In this document: positions 51,355 to 59,661 of the stretch, in pieces
Position numbering within the stretch: position 1 is the stretch's first letter
Layout: every line of letters starts with the position of its first letter
DNA from: Pseudomonas sp. Irchel 3E20
GTDB lineage: Bacteria; Pseudomonadota; Gammaproteobacteria; Pseudomonadales; Pseudomonadaceae
Direction of reading: 5' to 3'
NCBI RefSeq assembly: GCF_900187645.1
Contig: NZ_FYEE01000013.1
Location: forward strand, 1 to 64,000
DNA: 64,000 nucleotides
The notes under the pieces: model-generated
The model's database searches: none
Told to the model about the DNA's origin: nothing
What the model saw: the letters and a program-made list of their open reading frames with translations, nothing else
Position numbers and translations under genes: made by a program

Positions 51355-54186
51355 TTAAACAGTAAAGGCATCTTGCAGGAGTTTTTCCTGCTGCTCAGCG
51401 TGCATCGATGCATAACCACAAGCAGGTGCAGCAGAAGCGTCACGGCCCGCGTACTCGAGTACGAGCGACTTGTTGTGACCACTGATGATGCGGCGCATGT
51501 GGTGCTGGCTGCAGTACCAGGCACCCTGGTTCATCGGCTCTTCCTGACACCAAACGATGTGTTTGAGGTTGGAATAAGGAGCCAGGACTTCGATCAAGTC
51601 GTCCTCAGGGAATGGGTACAACTGCTCAAGACGCACGATGGCGATGTCGTCACGACCTTCGGCGCGGCGTTTTTCCAGGAGGTCGTAGTAGACCTTGCCG
51701 CTGCAGAGCACAACGCGCTCGACCTTTTTCGGGTCCTGGGCGTCGATTTCCGGGATAACGGTCTGGAACGAACCTTCCGCGAGATCTTCCAGGGTCGAGA
51801 TGGCCAGTTTATGGCGCAGCAGCGACTTAGGAGTCAGGACTACCAGCGGCTTGCGCAGCGGGCGAATCACCTGGCGACGCAGCAAGTGGTAGATCTGGGC
51901 CGGAGTGGTCGGCATGCACACCTGGATGTTGTGCTCGGCGCACAACTGCAGGTAACGCTCCAGACGGGCCGAGGAGTGTTCCGGCCCCTGACCTTCATAA
52001 CCGTGCGGCAACAACATGGTCAGACCGCAGAGACGGCCCCACTTGTGCTCGCCGCTGGTGATGAATTGGTCGATCACCACTTGGGCGCCGTTGGCGAAGT
52101 CACCGAACTGGGCTTCCCAGATCACCAACGCATTAGGCGTGGTGGTCGAGTAACCATATTCAAATGCCAGTACGGCTTCTTCGGACAGGAACGAATCGTA
52201 CAGGTCGAAACGTGGCTGGCCTTTGTACAGGTTCTGCAGCGGGATGTAGGTGCCCGCGTCTTTCTGGTTGTGCAACACGGCGTGACGGTGCGAGAACGTA
52301 CCGCGGCCAATGTCCTGGCCAGTCATGCGGATCGGGTGACCTTCAAACGCCAGGGTCGCGTATGCCATGGTTTCGGCATAACCCCAGTTGATCGGCAGGC
52401 CGCCGGCTTGCATTTTCTGACGGTCTTCGTAGATCTTCGCGACCTGGCGCTGGACTACGAAGCCTTCCGGGATTTCCAGCAGCTTGGCGGACAGCTCTTG
52501 CAGGGTCTTGAGGTCGAAACGGGTGTCGTGACGCGCAGTCCAGGCGTGGCCCAGGTACGGGCGCCAGTCCACGAACAACTCTTTGTTCGGCTCTTTGACC
52601 AGGCTTTTTACCACATGCAGGCCGTTATCCAGCGCGTTGCGGTATTCGTCGATCTTCGCTTGCACGCGCTCGATGTCCAGGACACCGCTCTGGGTCAGGT
52701 GATCGGCGTACAGCTCACGGGTGGTGCGCTGTTTGCTGATCTGCTGGTACATCAGAGGCTGGGTGCCGCTAGGTTCGTCCGCTTCGTTGTGGCCGCGACG
52801 ACGGTAGCAAACCAGGTCGATCACCACGTCGCGCTTGTACTGCATGCGGTAGTCGATGGCGAGCTGGGTCACGAACAGCACAGCTTCCGGATCATCACCG
52901 TTAACGTGCAGGATCGGCGCCTGAATCATCTTTGCAACGTCGGTGGCGTACTCGGTGGAGCGCGAGTCCAGCGGGTTGCTGATGGTAAAGCCGACCTGGT
53001 TGTTGATGACCAGGTGGATCGTGCCGCCCGTCTTGAAGCCGCGTGTCTGCGACATCTGGAAGGTTTCCATGACCACGCCCTGACCTGCGAATGCAGCGTC
53101 ACCGTGGATGGAAATCGGCAGGACCTTTTCCCCAGTCGGATCGTTGCGACGATCCTGGCGGGCACGCACGGAACCTTCAACCACCGGCGAAACGATTTCC
53201 AAGTGGGAAGGGTTGAACGCCATTGCCAGGTGGACTTCGCCGCCGGCAGTCATGACGTTGGACGAGAAGCCCTGGTGATACTTGACGTCACCGGAACCCA
53301 ACTCAACCTTTTTCTTGCCTTCGAATTCGTCGAACAGCTCACGCGGGTTCTTGCCGAAGGTGTTGACCAGTACGTTCAGACGGCCACGGTGGGCCATGCC
53401 GATGACGATTTCCTTGGTGCCGTAGGAACCGGAACGCTGGATCAACTCGTCGAGCAACGGAATCAGGCTCTCGCCGCCTTCCAGACCGAAACGCTTGGTG
53501 CCCGGGTACTTGGTGCCCAGGTACTTTTCCAGGCCTTCAGCGGCCGTAACGCGCTCGAGCAGGTGGCTCTTGATGTCCGCGGAGAAGGTCGGACGGCCGC
53601 GCACGCTTTCCAGACGCTGCTGGAACCACTGGCGCTGCTCGGAATCGACGATGTGCGTAAATTCAGCGCCGATGGTGCGGCAATATGTCTGCTGCAACGC
53701 TTCGTGAATTTCGCGTAGGCTCGCTTCCTCTTTGCCGATGAACAGGTCTCCGGCACGGAAGGTCGTATCAAGATCGGCATTGGTCAAGCCGTAGTGATTG
53801 ATCGACAGGTCTGCAGGTGCAGGACGCTGCCACAGCCCCAGCGGATCAAGCTGGGCTGCCTGGTGGCCACGCATACGGTAGGCCTGGATCAGTCGCAGCA
53901 CTTCAACTTGCTTCTTCTCGTGCTCACTGCTCACGCTGCCGGCGGAAACCGGTTGGGCGCGGCGCTGGTTCTTTGCCAGCAAGACGAAATGATCGCGAAT
54001 TGTCGAGTGCGAAACATCGGTGGCAGTGTTGCCATCAGCAGGCAACTTCTGAAAATAGGTGCGCCACTCTTCTGGCACAGCGTTAGGGTCGTGCAGGTAG
54101 AGCTCGTAGAGCTCTTCCACATAGGCAGCGTTACTACCGGATAGGTAGGCGCTGTTCCACATGCGCTGCATCACGCTTTCTTGCAT
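51355..54186 (-). CDS. sucA: 2-oxoglutarate dehydrogenase E1
   Basis: A 943-residue thiamine diphosphate enzyme that decarboxylates 2-oxoglutarate. The N-terminal MWNSAYLSGSNAAYVEELY segment binds E2/E3. The ThDP motif includes HGDAAFAGQGVV and FTISNPLDSRSTEYATDV; the active-site His regions are GMAHRGRLNVLVN and FSHRHAVLHNQ. Length is close to the E. coli enzyme (933). It is preceded by a 262-base gap after sdhB with a hairpin, so it may have its own promoter as well as read-through. Confidence 0.97.
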   Translation of the reverse strand: MQESVMQRMWNSAYLSGSNAAYVEELYELYLHDPNAVPEEWRTYFQKLPADGNTATDVSHSTIRDHFVLLAKNQRRAQPVSAGSVSSEHEKKQVEVLRLIQAYRMRGHQAAQLDPLGLWQRPAPADLSINHYGLTNADLDTTFRAGDLFIGKEEASLREIHEALQQTYCRTIGAEFTHIVDSEQRQWFQQRLESVRGRPTFSADIKSHLLERVTAAEGLEKYLGTKYPGTKRFGLEGGESLIPLLDELIQRSGSYGTKEIVIGMAHRGRLNVLVNTFGKNPRELFDEFEGKKKVELGSGDVKYHQGFSSNVMTAGGEVHLAMAFNPSHLEIVSPVVEGSVRARQDRRNDPTGEKVLPISIHGDAAFAGQGVVMETFQMSQTRGFKTGGTIHLVINNQVGFTISNPLDSRSTEYATDVAKMIQAPILHVNGDDPEAVLFVTQLAIDYRMQYKRDVVIDLVCYRRRGHNEADEPSGTQPLMYQQISKQRTTRELYADHLTQSGVLDIERVQAKIDEYRNALDNGLHVVKSLVKEPNKELFVDWRPYLGHAWTARHDTRFDLKTLQELSAKLLEIPEGFVVQRQVAKIYEDRQKMQAGGLPINWGYAETMAYATLAFEGHPIRMTGQDIGRGTFSHRHAVLHNQKDAGTYIPLQNLYKGQPRFDLYDSFLSEEAVLAFEYGYSTTTPNALVIWEAQFGDFANGAQVVIDQFITSGEHKWGRLCGLTMLLPHGYEGQGPEHSSARLERYLQLCAEHNIQVCMPTTPAQIYHLLRRQVIRPLRKPLVVLTPKSLLRHKLAISTLEDLAEGSFQTVIPEIDAQDPKKVERVVLCSGKVYYDLLEKRRAEGRDDIAIVRLEQLYPFPEDDLIEVLAPYSNLKHIVWCQEEPMNQGAWYCSQHHMRRIISGHNKSLVLEYAGRDASAAPACGYASMHAEQQEKLLQDAFTV

Positions 54187-54378
54187 GCTTGGTCACCCTC
54201 GGTTAGGGGAACACCACCGGCGAAGACACCGAGCAAACTTGCAGAAGTCCGAGTGCAGCGACCAAAACAAGCCACTTAGGATCACGCTGATAGTCCGGGT
54301 ACCAGCCCGGATGCCCCTGCTTGTCTCATTTCTTCAAAATAAGAACCGCGGCCTTTTAGGCTGCTGTTCAGGTTAAAA

Positions 54379-54408
54379 CTACGGCGCCGGTTGAAGCCTG
54401 CGCCGTAG
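54379..54408 (-). terminator. Hairpin between sdhB and sucA
   Basis: A perfect 9-bp stem CTACGGCGC/GCGCCGTAG with a 12-base loop, about 40 bases after the sdhB stop. On the minus strand it is followed by TTTT, so it may partly terminate sdhCDAB transcripts before sucA. Confidence 0.6.
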
Positions 54409-54448
54409 CATCTACGGGTACAACGGTGTTACGGGTACTGCAGCTGTA

Positions 54449-55153
54449 TCACACGCCGCTCTGCAGCAGCATGTTACGGATGTGACCGATGGCCTTAGTC
54501 GGGTTCAGGCCTTTGGGACATACGTTGACGCAGTTCATGATCCCGCGGCAGCGGAATACGCTGAACGGGTCGTCCAGTGAAGCCAGACGTTCGGACGTCT
54601 GGGTGTCACGGCTGTCTGCCAGGAAGCGGTAGGCTTGCAGCAAAGCGGCCGGGCCCAGGAACTTGTCCGGGTTCCACCAGAAGGACGGGCACGAGGTCGA
54701 GCAGCAGGCGCACAGGATGCACTCGTACAGACCGTCGAGCTTTTCACGCTCTTCCGGAGACTGCAGACGTTCGATGGCCGGAGCCGGCGTGTCGTTCTGC
54801 AGGTAAGGCTTAACCTTCTCGTATTGCTTGTAGAAGATGCTCATATCGACGACCAGGTCACGAATAATCGGCAAACCTGGCAGAGGACGAACGATCAGCT
54901 TGTTACCCTTGACCACGGCGGACAGTGGCGTGATGCACGCCAGGCCGTTCTTGCCGTTGATGTTCATGCCGTCGGAACCGCAGACACCTTCACGGCAAGA
55001 GCGACGATAGGAGAAACCCTCGTCCTGCTCTTTGATGAGGGCCAGCACGTCCAGCACCATCAGGTCTTTACCACCGGTATCGACCGAAAATTCCTGCATG
55101 AACGGCGAAGCGTCCTGATCGGGGTTGTAGCGATAAACACTGACTTTCAACAT
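54449..55153 (-). CDS. sdhB: Succinate dehydrogenase iron-sulfur subunit
   Basis: A 234-residue subunit with three Fe-S clusters: 2Fe-2S (CREGVCGSDGMNINGKNGLAC with an earlier region), 4Fe-4S (CILCACCSTSCP) and 3Fe-4S (CRGIMNCVNVCPKGLNP). It carries electrons from SdhA FAD to ubiquinone. The ATG at 55153 (MLKVSVYRYNP) has AAGGGTGG upstream; an in-frame GTG nine bases earlier is less likely. Confidence 0.96.
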   Translation of the reverse strand: MLKVSVYRYNPDQDASPFMQEFSVDTGGKDLMVLDVLALIKEQDEGFSYRRSCREGVCGSDGMNINGKNGLACITPLSAVVKGNKLIVRPLPGLPIIRDLVVDMSIFYKQYEKVKPYLQNDTPAPAIERLQSPEEREKLDGLYECILCACCSTSCPSFWWNPDKFLGPAALLQAYRFLADSRDTQTSERLASLDDPFSVFRCRGIMNCVNVCPKGLNPTKAIGHIRNMLLQSGV

Positions 55154-55164
55154 GGCGGCCACCC

Positions 55165-56937
55165 TTAATAAGTCCGAATCTTAGGTTCAAAAGTCGGAAC
55201 AGTCTTCGGCGAGAAGTTCACAGCACGCTTGGTCACGCGCTTGTCACCCGGGAAGTACAGGGTGTGGCACAGCCAGTTTTCGTCGTCACGGTCTTCAAAG
55301 TCTTCACGGGCGTGAGCGCCGCGGGACTCTTTACGCACTTCTGCGGCGATGGCTGTAGCTTCGGCCACTTCCAGCAGGTTCTGCAGCTCCAGAGCTTCGA
55401 TACGCGCGGTGTTGAAGGCCTGGGACTTATCGTTGATCTTCACGTTGGCGATACGCACACGCAGATCGGCCAGTTGGGCAATACCCTTCTGCATGTATTC
55501 GCCGGTACGGAATACACCGAAGTAGTTCTGCATGCAGTTTTGCAGCTCGCGACGCAGGGTTGCTACGTCTTCGCCATCGGTGCGCTCGTTCAGAGCGGAC
55601 AGGCGTGCCAGGGCCGCCGTGATGTCGGCGTCGGTGGCGTCGTCGTACTCGATGCCTTCGGTCAGGGCTTTTTCCAGGTGCAGGCCAGCAGCACGGCCGA
55701 ACACCACCAGGTCGAGCAGCGAGTTGCCGCCCAGACGATTGGCACCGTGAACCGATACGCACGCGACTTCGCCTACCGCGAACAGGCCTGGGATGATCTG
55801 GTCCACGCCTTCGTCGTTCTGGGTGATCGCCTGGCCATGAATGTTGGTGGCAACGCCGCCCATCATATAGTGGCAAGTCGGAACAACCGGAACCGGCGCA
55901 ACCACCGGGTCAACGTGGGCGAATGTCTTCGACAGTTCGCAGATACCTGGCAGACGGCTGTGCAGCACTTCCTCGCCCAAGTGGTCGAGTTTGAGCATCA
56001 CGTGGTCGCCATTCGGACCGCAACCGTTGCCGGCGATGATTTCTTTAACCATCGAGCGAGCAACCACGTCACGACCGGCAAGGTCCTTCGCGTTCGGAGC
56101 ATAACGCTCCATGAAACGCTCGCCGTGCTTGTTAATCAGGTAGCCACCTTCACCGCGGCAACCTTCGGTCACCAGTACACCGGCGCCGGCGATGCCGGTC
56201 GGGTGGAACTGCCACATTTCGATGTCCTGCACCGGCACGCCAGCACGCAAGGCCATGCCCACGCCGTCGCCGGTGTTAATCAGGGCGTTGGTGGTGGACG
56301 CATAGATGCGGCCCGCGCCGCCCGTGGCCAGCACGGTAGCCTTGGCACGGATGTAGGTGGTTTCGCCGGTTTCGATGCAGATTGCGATCACACCGACGAA
56401 CGCGCCGTCCTGGTTCTTCACCAGGTCAACGGCGTAGTACTCGTTCAGGAACGTGGTACCCGCTTTCAGGTTGCCCTGATAAAGGGTGTGCAACAGCGCG
56501 TGACCGGTACGGTCGGAAGCGGCGCACGTACGAGCAGCCTGGCCGCCCTTGCCGTAGTCCTTGGACTGACCGCCGAACGGACGCTGGTAGATACGCCCCT
56601 GCTCGGTACGGGAGAACGGCAGACCCATGTGGTCCAGCTCGAAAACCGCGGCAGGGCCTTCCTGGCACATGTATTCGATAGCGTCCTGGTCACCGATGTA
56701 GTCGGAACCTTTGACGGTGTCGTACATGTGCCAGCGCCAGTCGTCATTCGGATCGGCGGAAGCGATGGCGCAGGTGATGCCGCCCTGGGCCGACACAGTG
56801 TGCGAACGGGTCGGGAACACCTTGGTGATAACGGCAGTCTTGTGACCACCTTGTGCCAGCTGCAGCGCTGCGCGCATGCCGGCGCCGCCGCCGCCAATGA
56901 TGATGGCGTCGAAGGAAATGGTTGGAATGTTAGCCAT
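55165..56937 (-). CDS. sdhA: Succinate dehydrogenase flavoprotein subunit
   Basis: A 590-residue subunit with covalent FAD. The FAD motif is IIIGGGGAGMRAALQLAQGG; the flavinylated His is in RSHTVSAQGG. The active-site Arg region includes HGANRLGGNSLLDLVVFGRAAG. It oxidises succinate to fumarate. It lies 11 bases before sdhB and 3 bases after sdhD. Confidence 0.97.
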   Translation of the reverse strand: MANIPTISFDAIIIGGGGAGMRAALQLAQGGHKTAVITKVFPTRSHTVSAQGGITCAIASADPNDDWRWHMYDTVKGSDYIGDQDAIEYMCQEGPAAVFELDHMGLPFSRTEQGRIYQRPFGGQSKDYGKGGQAARTCAASDRTGHALLHTLYQGNLKAGTTFLNEYYAVDLVKNQDGAFVGVIAICIETGETTYIRAKATVLATGGAGRIYASTTNALINTGDGVGMALRAGVPVQDIEMWQFHPTGIAGAGVLVTEGCRGEGGYLINKHGERFMERYAPNAKDLAGRDVVARSMVKEIIAGNGCGPNGDHVMLKLDHLGEEVLHSRLPGICELSKTFAHVDPVVAPVPVVPTCHYMMGGVATNIHGQAITQNDEGVDQIIPGLFAVGEVACVSVHGANRLGGNSLLDLVVFGRAAGLHLEKALTEGIEYDDATDADITAALARLSALNERTDGEDVATLRRELQNCMQNYFGVFRTGEYMQKGIAQLADLRVRIANVKINDKSQAFNTARIEALELQNLLEVAEATAIAAEVRKESRGAHAREDFEDRDDENWLCHTLYFPGDKRVTKRAVNFSPKTVPTFEPKIRTY

Positions 56938-56940
56938 GAA

Positions 56941-57309
56941 TCAGATACCCCAAAGAATCTGCACACCCCAGACGAAGTACGCGAACATCGCAACGCCGCA
57001 GACTGCCTGGAAGAGGAAACGTACTGCGGTCGCGGACTTGCCCAGCGCCATCGGCGTCAGGTAGTCGGTCGCGATGGTCCACATGCCGACCCAGGCGTGA
57101 GCGCCCAGGGCCACCAGGGCCAGCAGACTGAAGATACGCATCCCGTTGTTTGCGAACAGGCCGTGCCATTGGGCGTAGCCAATGCCAGGGTTCGCAATGA
57201 GGTATCCGATCAGGAAAATGAAATAAGCCGCGAGAACGACCGCAGACACACGCTGCGCCATCCAGTCATAGAGGCCCGAACGCGAAAGGTTCGTAACGCT
57301 GGTTACCAT
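56941..57309 (-). CDS. sdhD: Succinate dehydrogenase membrane anchor subunit
   Basis: A 122-residue protein with three membrane helices. The heme-ligand region is GAHAWVGMWTIATDYL in the second to third helix, and WHGLFANNGMRI lies in the loop between helices. Start at ATG 57309 (MVTSVTNLSRSGLYD). It overlaps sdhC by 7 bases. It forms the heme b and quinone site with SdhC. Confidence 0.94.
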   Translation of the reverse strand: MVTSVTNLSRSGLYDWMAQRVSAVVLAAYFIFLIGYLIANPGIGYAQWHGLFANNGMRIFSLLALVALGAHAWVGMWTIATDYLTPMALGKSATAVRFLFQAVCGVAMFAYFVWGVQILWGI

Positions 57310-57677
57310 ATCCAAACTCCTGCCAGAACGATCAGCACCACGGAAATGGCGATGATGATTTTCGAGCCCAGGCGGCCGCCTTCCAGCGTCTCACCGATGC
57401 CCATGTCCATAATCAAGTGGCGCACACCGGCTACCAGGTGATAAAGCAGAGCGGACAGAAGGCCCCATGCTACGAACTTGGCCAGCGGACTGGTCAAGCA
57501 AGCCTTCACCTCGGCATAGCCTTCCTCGGAACCCAGGGATTTGCCCAATGCGTAAAGCATGATGCCAAGGCCCAGGAAGAGGATGATGCCGGATACACGG
57601 TGAAGAAATGACGTAACGCCGGTGATGGGGAGTTTGATGGTCCTTAGGTCTAGGTTTACAGGTCGTTGGCTATTCAC
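57303..57677 (-). CDS. sdhC: Succinate dehydrogenase cytochrome b556 subunit
   Basis: A 124-residue protein with three membrane helices, N-terminal NSQRPVNLDLRTIKLPITG, the SFLHRVSGIIL motif (quinone site Ser/Arg) and the heme-ligand His in LLYHLVAGVRHLIMDMG. The start is uncertain. The GTG at 57677 is in frame but has no ribosome site. A GTG at 57693 has a good one (AGGGG), but an A8 tract puts it out of frame. Confidence 0.88.
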   Translation of the reverse strand: MNSQRPVNLDLRTIKLPITGVTSFLHRVSGIILFLGLGIMLYALGKSLGSEEGYAEVKACLTSPLAKFVAWGLLSALLYHLVAGVRHLIMDMGIGETLEGGRLGSKIIIAISVVLIVLAGVWIW

Positions 57678-57811
57678 GGCTTTTTTTTCACACTGAAGAG
57701 CCCCTAACAATCAGGGCAAAGTTGTTGGGGAGTGCACTGGTCAGGTAACCACCACCCAGGGATGCGACCCCCATCAAAACAGGCCCAAAAGCCCCTGGCG
57801 GTCGGAGGCCG

Positions 57812-57840
57812 AGTATAGACAGTTAGGCTACTAATGACAA
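57812..57840 (-). promoter_or_regulatory. Sigma-70 promoter of sdhCDAB
   Basis: On the minus strand: -35 TTGTCA (57835-57840), a 17-base spacer and -10 TATACT (57812-57817), about 135 bases before the sdhC start. The leader includes a stem-loop CCCCTAACAA/TTGTTGGGG (57701-57730) close to the start codon. Confidence 0.75.
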
Positions 57841-57954
57841 CGCGCTGTCCTCACCCTAATAGCGCATTGCGCAAGCCGTATAAAAGGCGTAAATGGCGGG
57901 TAATTTCGAGGAAAAAGTACGGTTAAAGCCTTCTGGGGCAAGACTTTAGGCAAA

Positions 57955-57982
57955 TTGACATTCGAATTTATATCAATATAGT
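57955..57982 (+). promoter_or_regulatory. Sigma-70 promoter of gltA
   Basis: A perfect -35 TTGACA (57955-57960), a 16-base AT-rich spacer and -10 TATAGT (57977-57982), about 60 bases upstream of the gltA ATG. It faces away from the sdh promoter within the same 360-base divergent gap. Confidence 0.8.
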
Positions 57983-58040
57983 GGTGCGGGCCCTGCGTGG
58001 GGGGTCTGTCTGATGATTTGAAGCATAAATAGGAGGCCAC

Positions 58041-59330
58041 ATGGCTGACAAAAAAGCGCAGTTGATCATCGAGGGCGCAGCCCCCGTCGAGCTGCCCATT
58101 TTAACCGGCACCGTTGGTCCTGATGTAATCGACGTTCGGGGCTTGACGGCCACGGGCCGCTTCACCTTTGACCCAGGGTTCATGTCGACTGCCTCGTGCG
58201 AGTCGAAGATCACCTACATCGACGGCGACAACGGCATCCTGTTGCACCGCGGCTACCCGATCGAACAACTCGCCGAGAAGTCGGACTACCTGGAAACCTG
58301 CTACCTGCTGCTTAACGGCGAATTGCCGACCGCAGAACAGAAAGCCCAGTTCGTCAGCACCGTGAAGAACCACACCATGGTCCACGAGCAGTTGAAGACC
58401 TTCTTCAACGGCTTTCGCCGCGACGCCCACCCGATGGCCGTCATGTGCGGCGTAGTCGGCGCCCTGTCGGCCTTCTACCACGACTCCCTGGACATCAATA
58501 ACCCGCAGCATCGCGAAATCTCCGCGATCCGCCTGGTTGCCAAGATGCCCACCCTGGCCGCGATGGTCTACAAGTACTCCATGGGCCAGCCCATGATGTA
58601 CCCGCGCAACGACCTGACCTACGCCGAAAACTTCCTGCACATGATGTTCAACACCCCGTGCGAGATCAAACCGATCAGCCCGGTACTCGCCAAGGCCATG
58701 GACCGGATCTTCATCCTCCACGCCGACCACGAGCAGAACGCGTCGACCTCCACCGTGCGCCTGGCAGGCTCCTCGGGCGCCAACCCGTTCGCCTGCATCG
58801 CCGCCGGTATCGCCGCGCTCTGGGGCCCTGCCCACGGCGGTGCGAACGAAGCAGTATTGACCATGCTCGATGAAATCGGCGATGTCTCGAACATCGACAA
58901 GTTCATCGCCAAGGCCAAGGACAAGAACGATCCGTTCAAGTTGATGGGCTTCGGGCACCGCGTCTACAAGAACCGTGACCCGCGCGCCACCGTAATGAAG
59001 CAGACCTGCGACGAAGTCCTGCGCGAACTGGGGATCAACAACGATCCGCAACTCCAACTGGCCATGCGCCTGGAAGAGATCGCCCTGACCGACCCGTACT
59101 TCATCGAACGCTCGCTCTACCCTAACGTTGACTTCTACTCGGGGATCATCCTCAAGGCGATCGGCATTCCAACCAGCATGTTCACCGTGATCTTCGCCCT
59201 GGCGCGTACCGTCGGCTGGATCTCGCACTGGAAGGAAATGCTCTCCAGCCCGTACAAGATCGGCCGCCCGCGCCAGTTGTACACCGGCTATGAGTCGCGT
59301 GACATCACCAAGCTCGAAGATCGGCACTAA
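58041..59330 (+). CDS. gltA: Citrate synthase
   Basis: A 429-residue type I (hexameric, NADH-sensitive in relatives) citrate synthase. The catalytic residues lie in WGPAHGGANE (His), FGHRVYKNRDPRA (His) and the C-terminal FALARTVGWISHW region. A strong AGGAGG precedes the ATG. It condenses acetyl-CoA with oxaloacetate. Divergent from sdhCDAB, it completes the TCA block. Confidence 0.97.
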   Translation: MADKKAQLIIEGAAPVELPILTGTVGPDVIDVRGLTATGRFTFDPGFMSTASCESKITYIDGDNGILLHRGYPIEQLAEKSDYLETCYLLLNGELPTAEQKAQFVSTVKNHTMVHEQLKTFFNGFRRDAHPMAVMCGVVGALSAFYHDSLDINNPQHREISAIRLVAKMPTLAAMVYKYSMGQPMMYPRNDLTYAENFLHMMFNTPCEIKPISPVLAKAMDRIFILHADHEQNASTSTVRLAGSSGANPFACIAAGIAALWGPAHGGANEAVLTMLDEIGDVSNIDKFIAKAKDKNDPFKLMGFGHRVYKNRDPRATVMKQTCDEVLRELGINNDPQLQLAMRLEEIALTDPYFIERSLYPNVDFYSGIILKAIGIPTSMFTVIFALARTVGWISHWKEMLSSPYKIGRPRQLYTGYESRDITKLEDRH

Positions 59331-59345
59331 CACCCAAGCAAATAG

Positions 59346-59375
59346 AAACGGCCTCTTGATGAGGCCGTTTTTTTT
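59346..59375 (+). terminator. Rho-independent terminator of gltA
   Basis: A 10-bp stem AAACGGCCTC/GAGGCCGTTT with a 5-base loop and a run of eight T, 16 bases after the gltA stop. Confidence 0.9.
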
Positions 59376-59390
59376 GCCTGGGGGTTAGGA

Positions 59391-59655
59391 GCAGCAAGCG
59401 GCAAGTCTCAAGCTGTAAGCCCCAAATAAAGGCGTCGGCCGTTGCGCAAGGGACACCTCGCTACACAACGCAGCCTTGAGCTGCAAGCTGAAAGCCTCAG
59501 CTAAGCACGCCAGCCTCTACGCAAGTGCACCTCACCCCACAACACCGCTTGCCGCTACAAGCTTTCAGCCACCCAAAAAAATACCCCTGCCTCTGAGCAG
59601 GGGTACTTCTTTACAACACCGCTTCTAGCTTGCCGCTTGAAGCTTCAAGCTCGCA
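59391..59655. repeat. Cluster of AGCTTGCAGC-type repeats in the gltA-actP gap
   Basis: The 331-base gap between the convergent gltA and actP genes (59331-59661) has no gene. It holds several short, related copies of sequences such as CAAGCGGCAAG, CTTGAGCTGCAAGCTG, CTTGCCGCTACAAGC and GCTTGCCGCTTGAAGC, in both orientations, plus the two terminators. Related copies occur at 46141-46290 and 50013-50090. I do not know a mobility mechanism for them. Confidence 0.6.
59575..59605 (-). terminator. Rho-independent terminator of actP
   Basis: A perfect 9-bp stem TACCCCTGC/GCAGGGGTA with a 6-base loop; on the minus strand a T-run (59575-59581) follows. Confidence 0.88.
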
Positions 59656-59661
59656 GCTGCC

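Noticed and set aside
51373..53718. A 781-codon open frame on the plus strand opposite sucA
   Set aside because: Shadow of sucA; no ribosome site and no recognisable motif.
55264..57441. A 725-codon open frame on the plus strand opposite sdhA and sdhD
   Set aside because: It crosses three real genes and has no family features; a codon-bias artefact.
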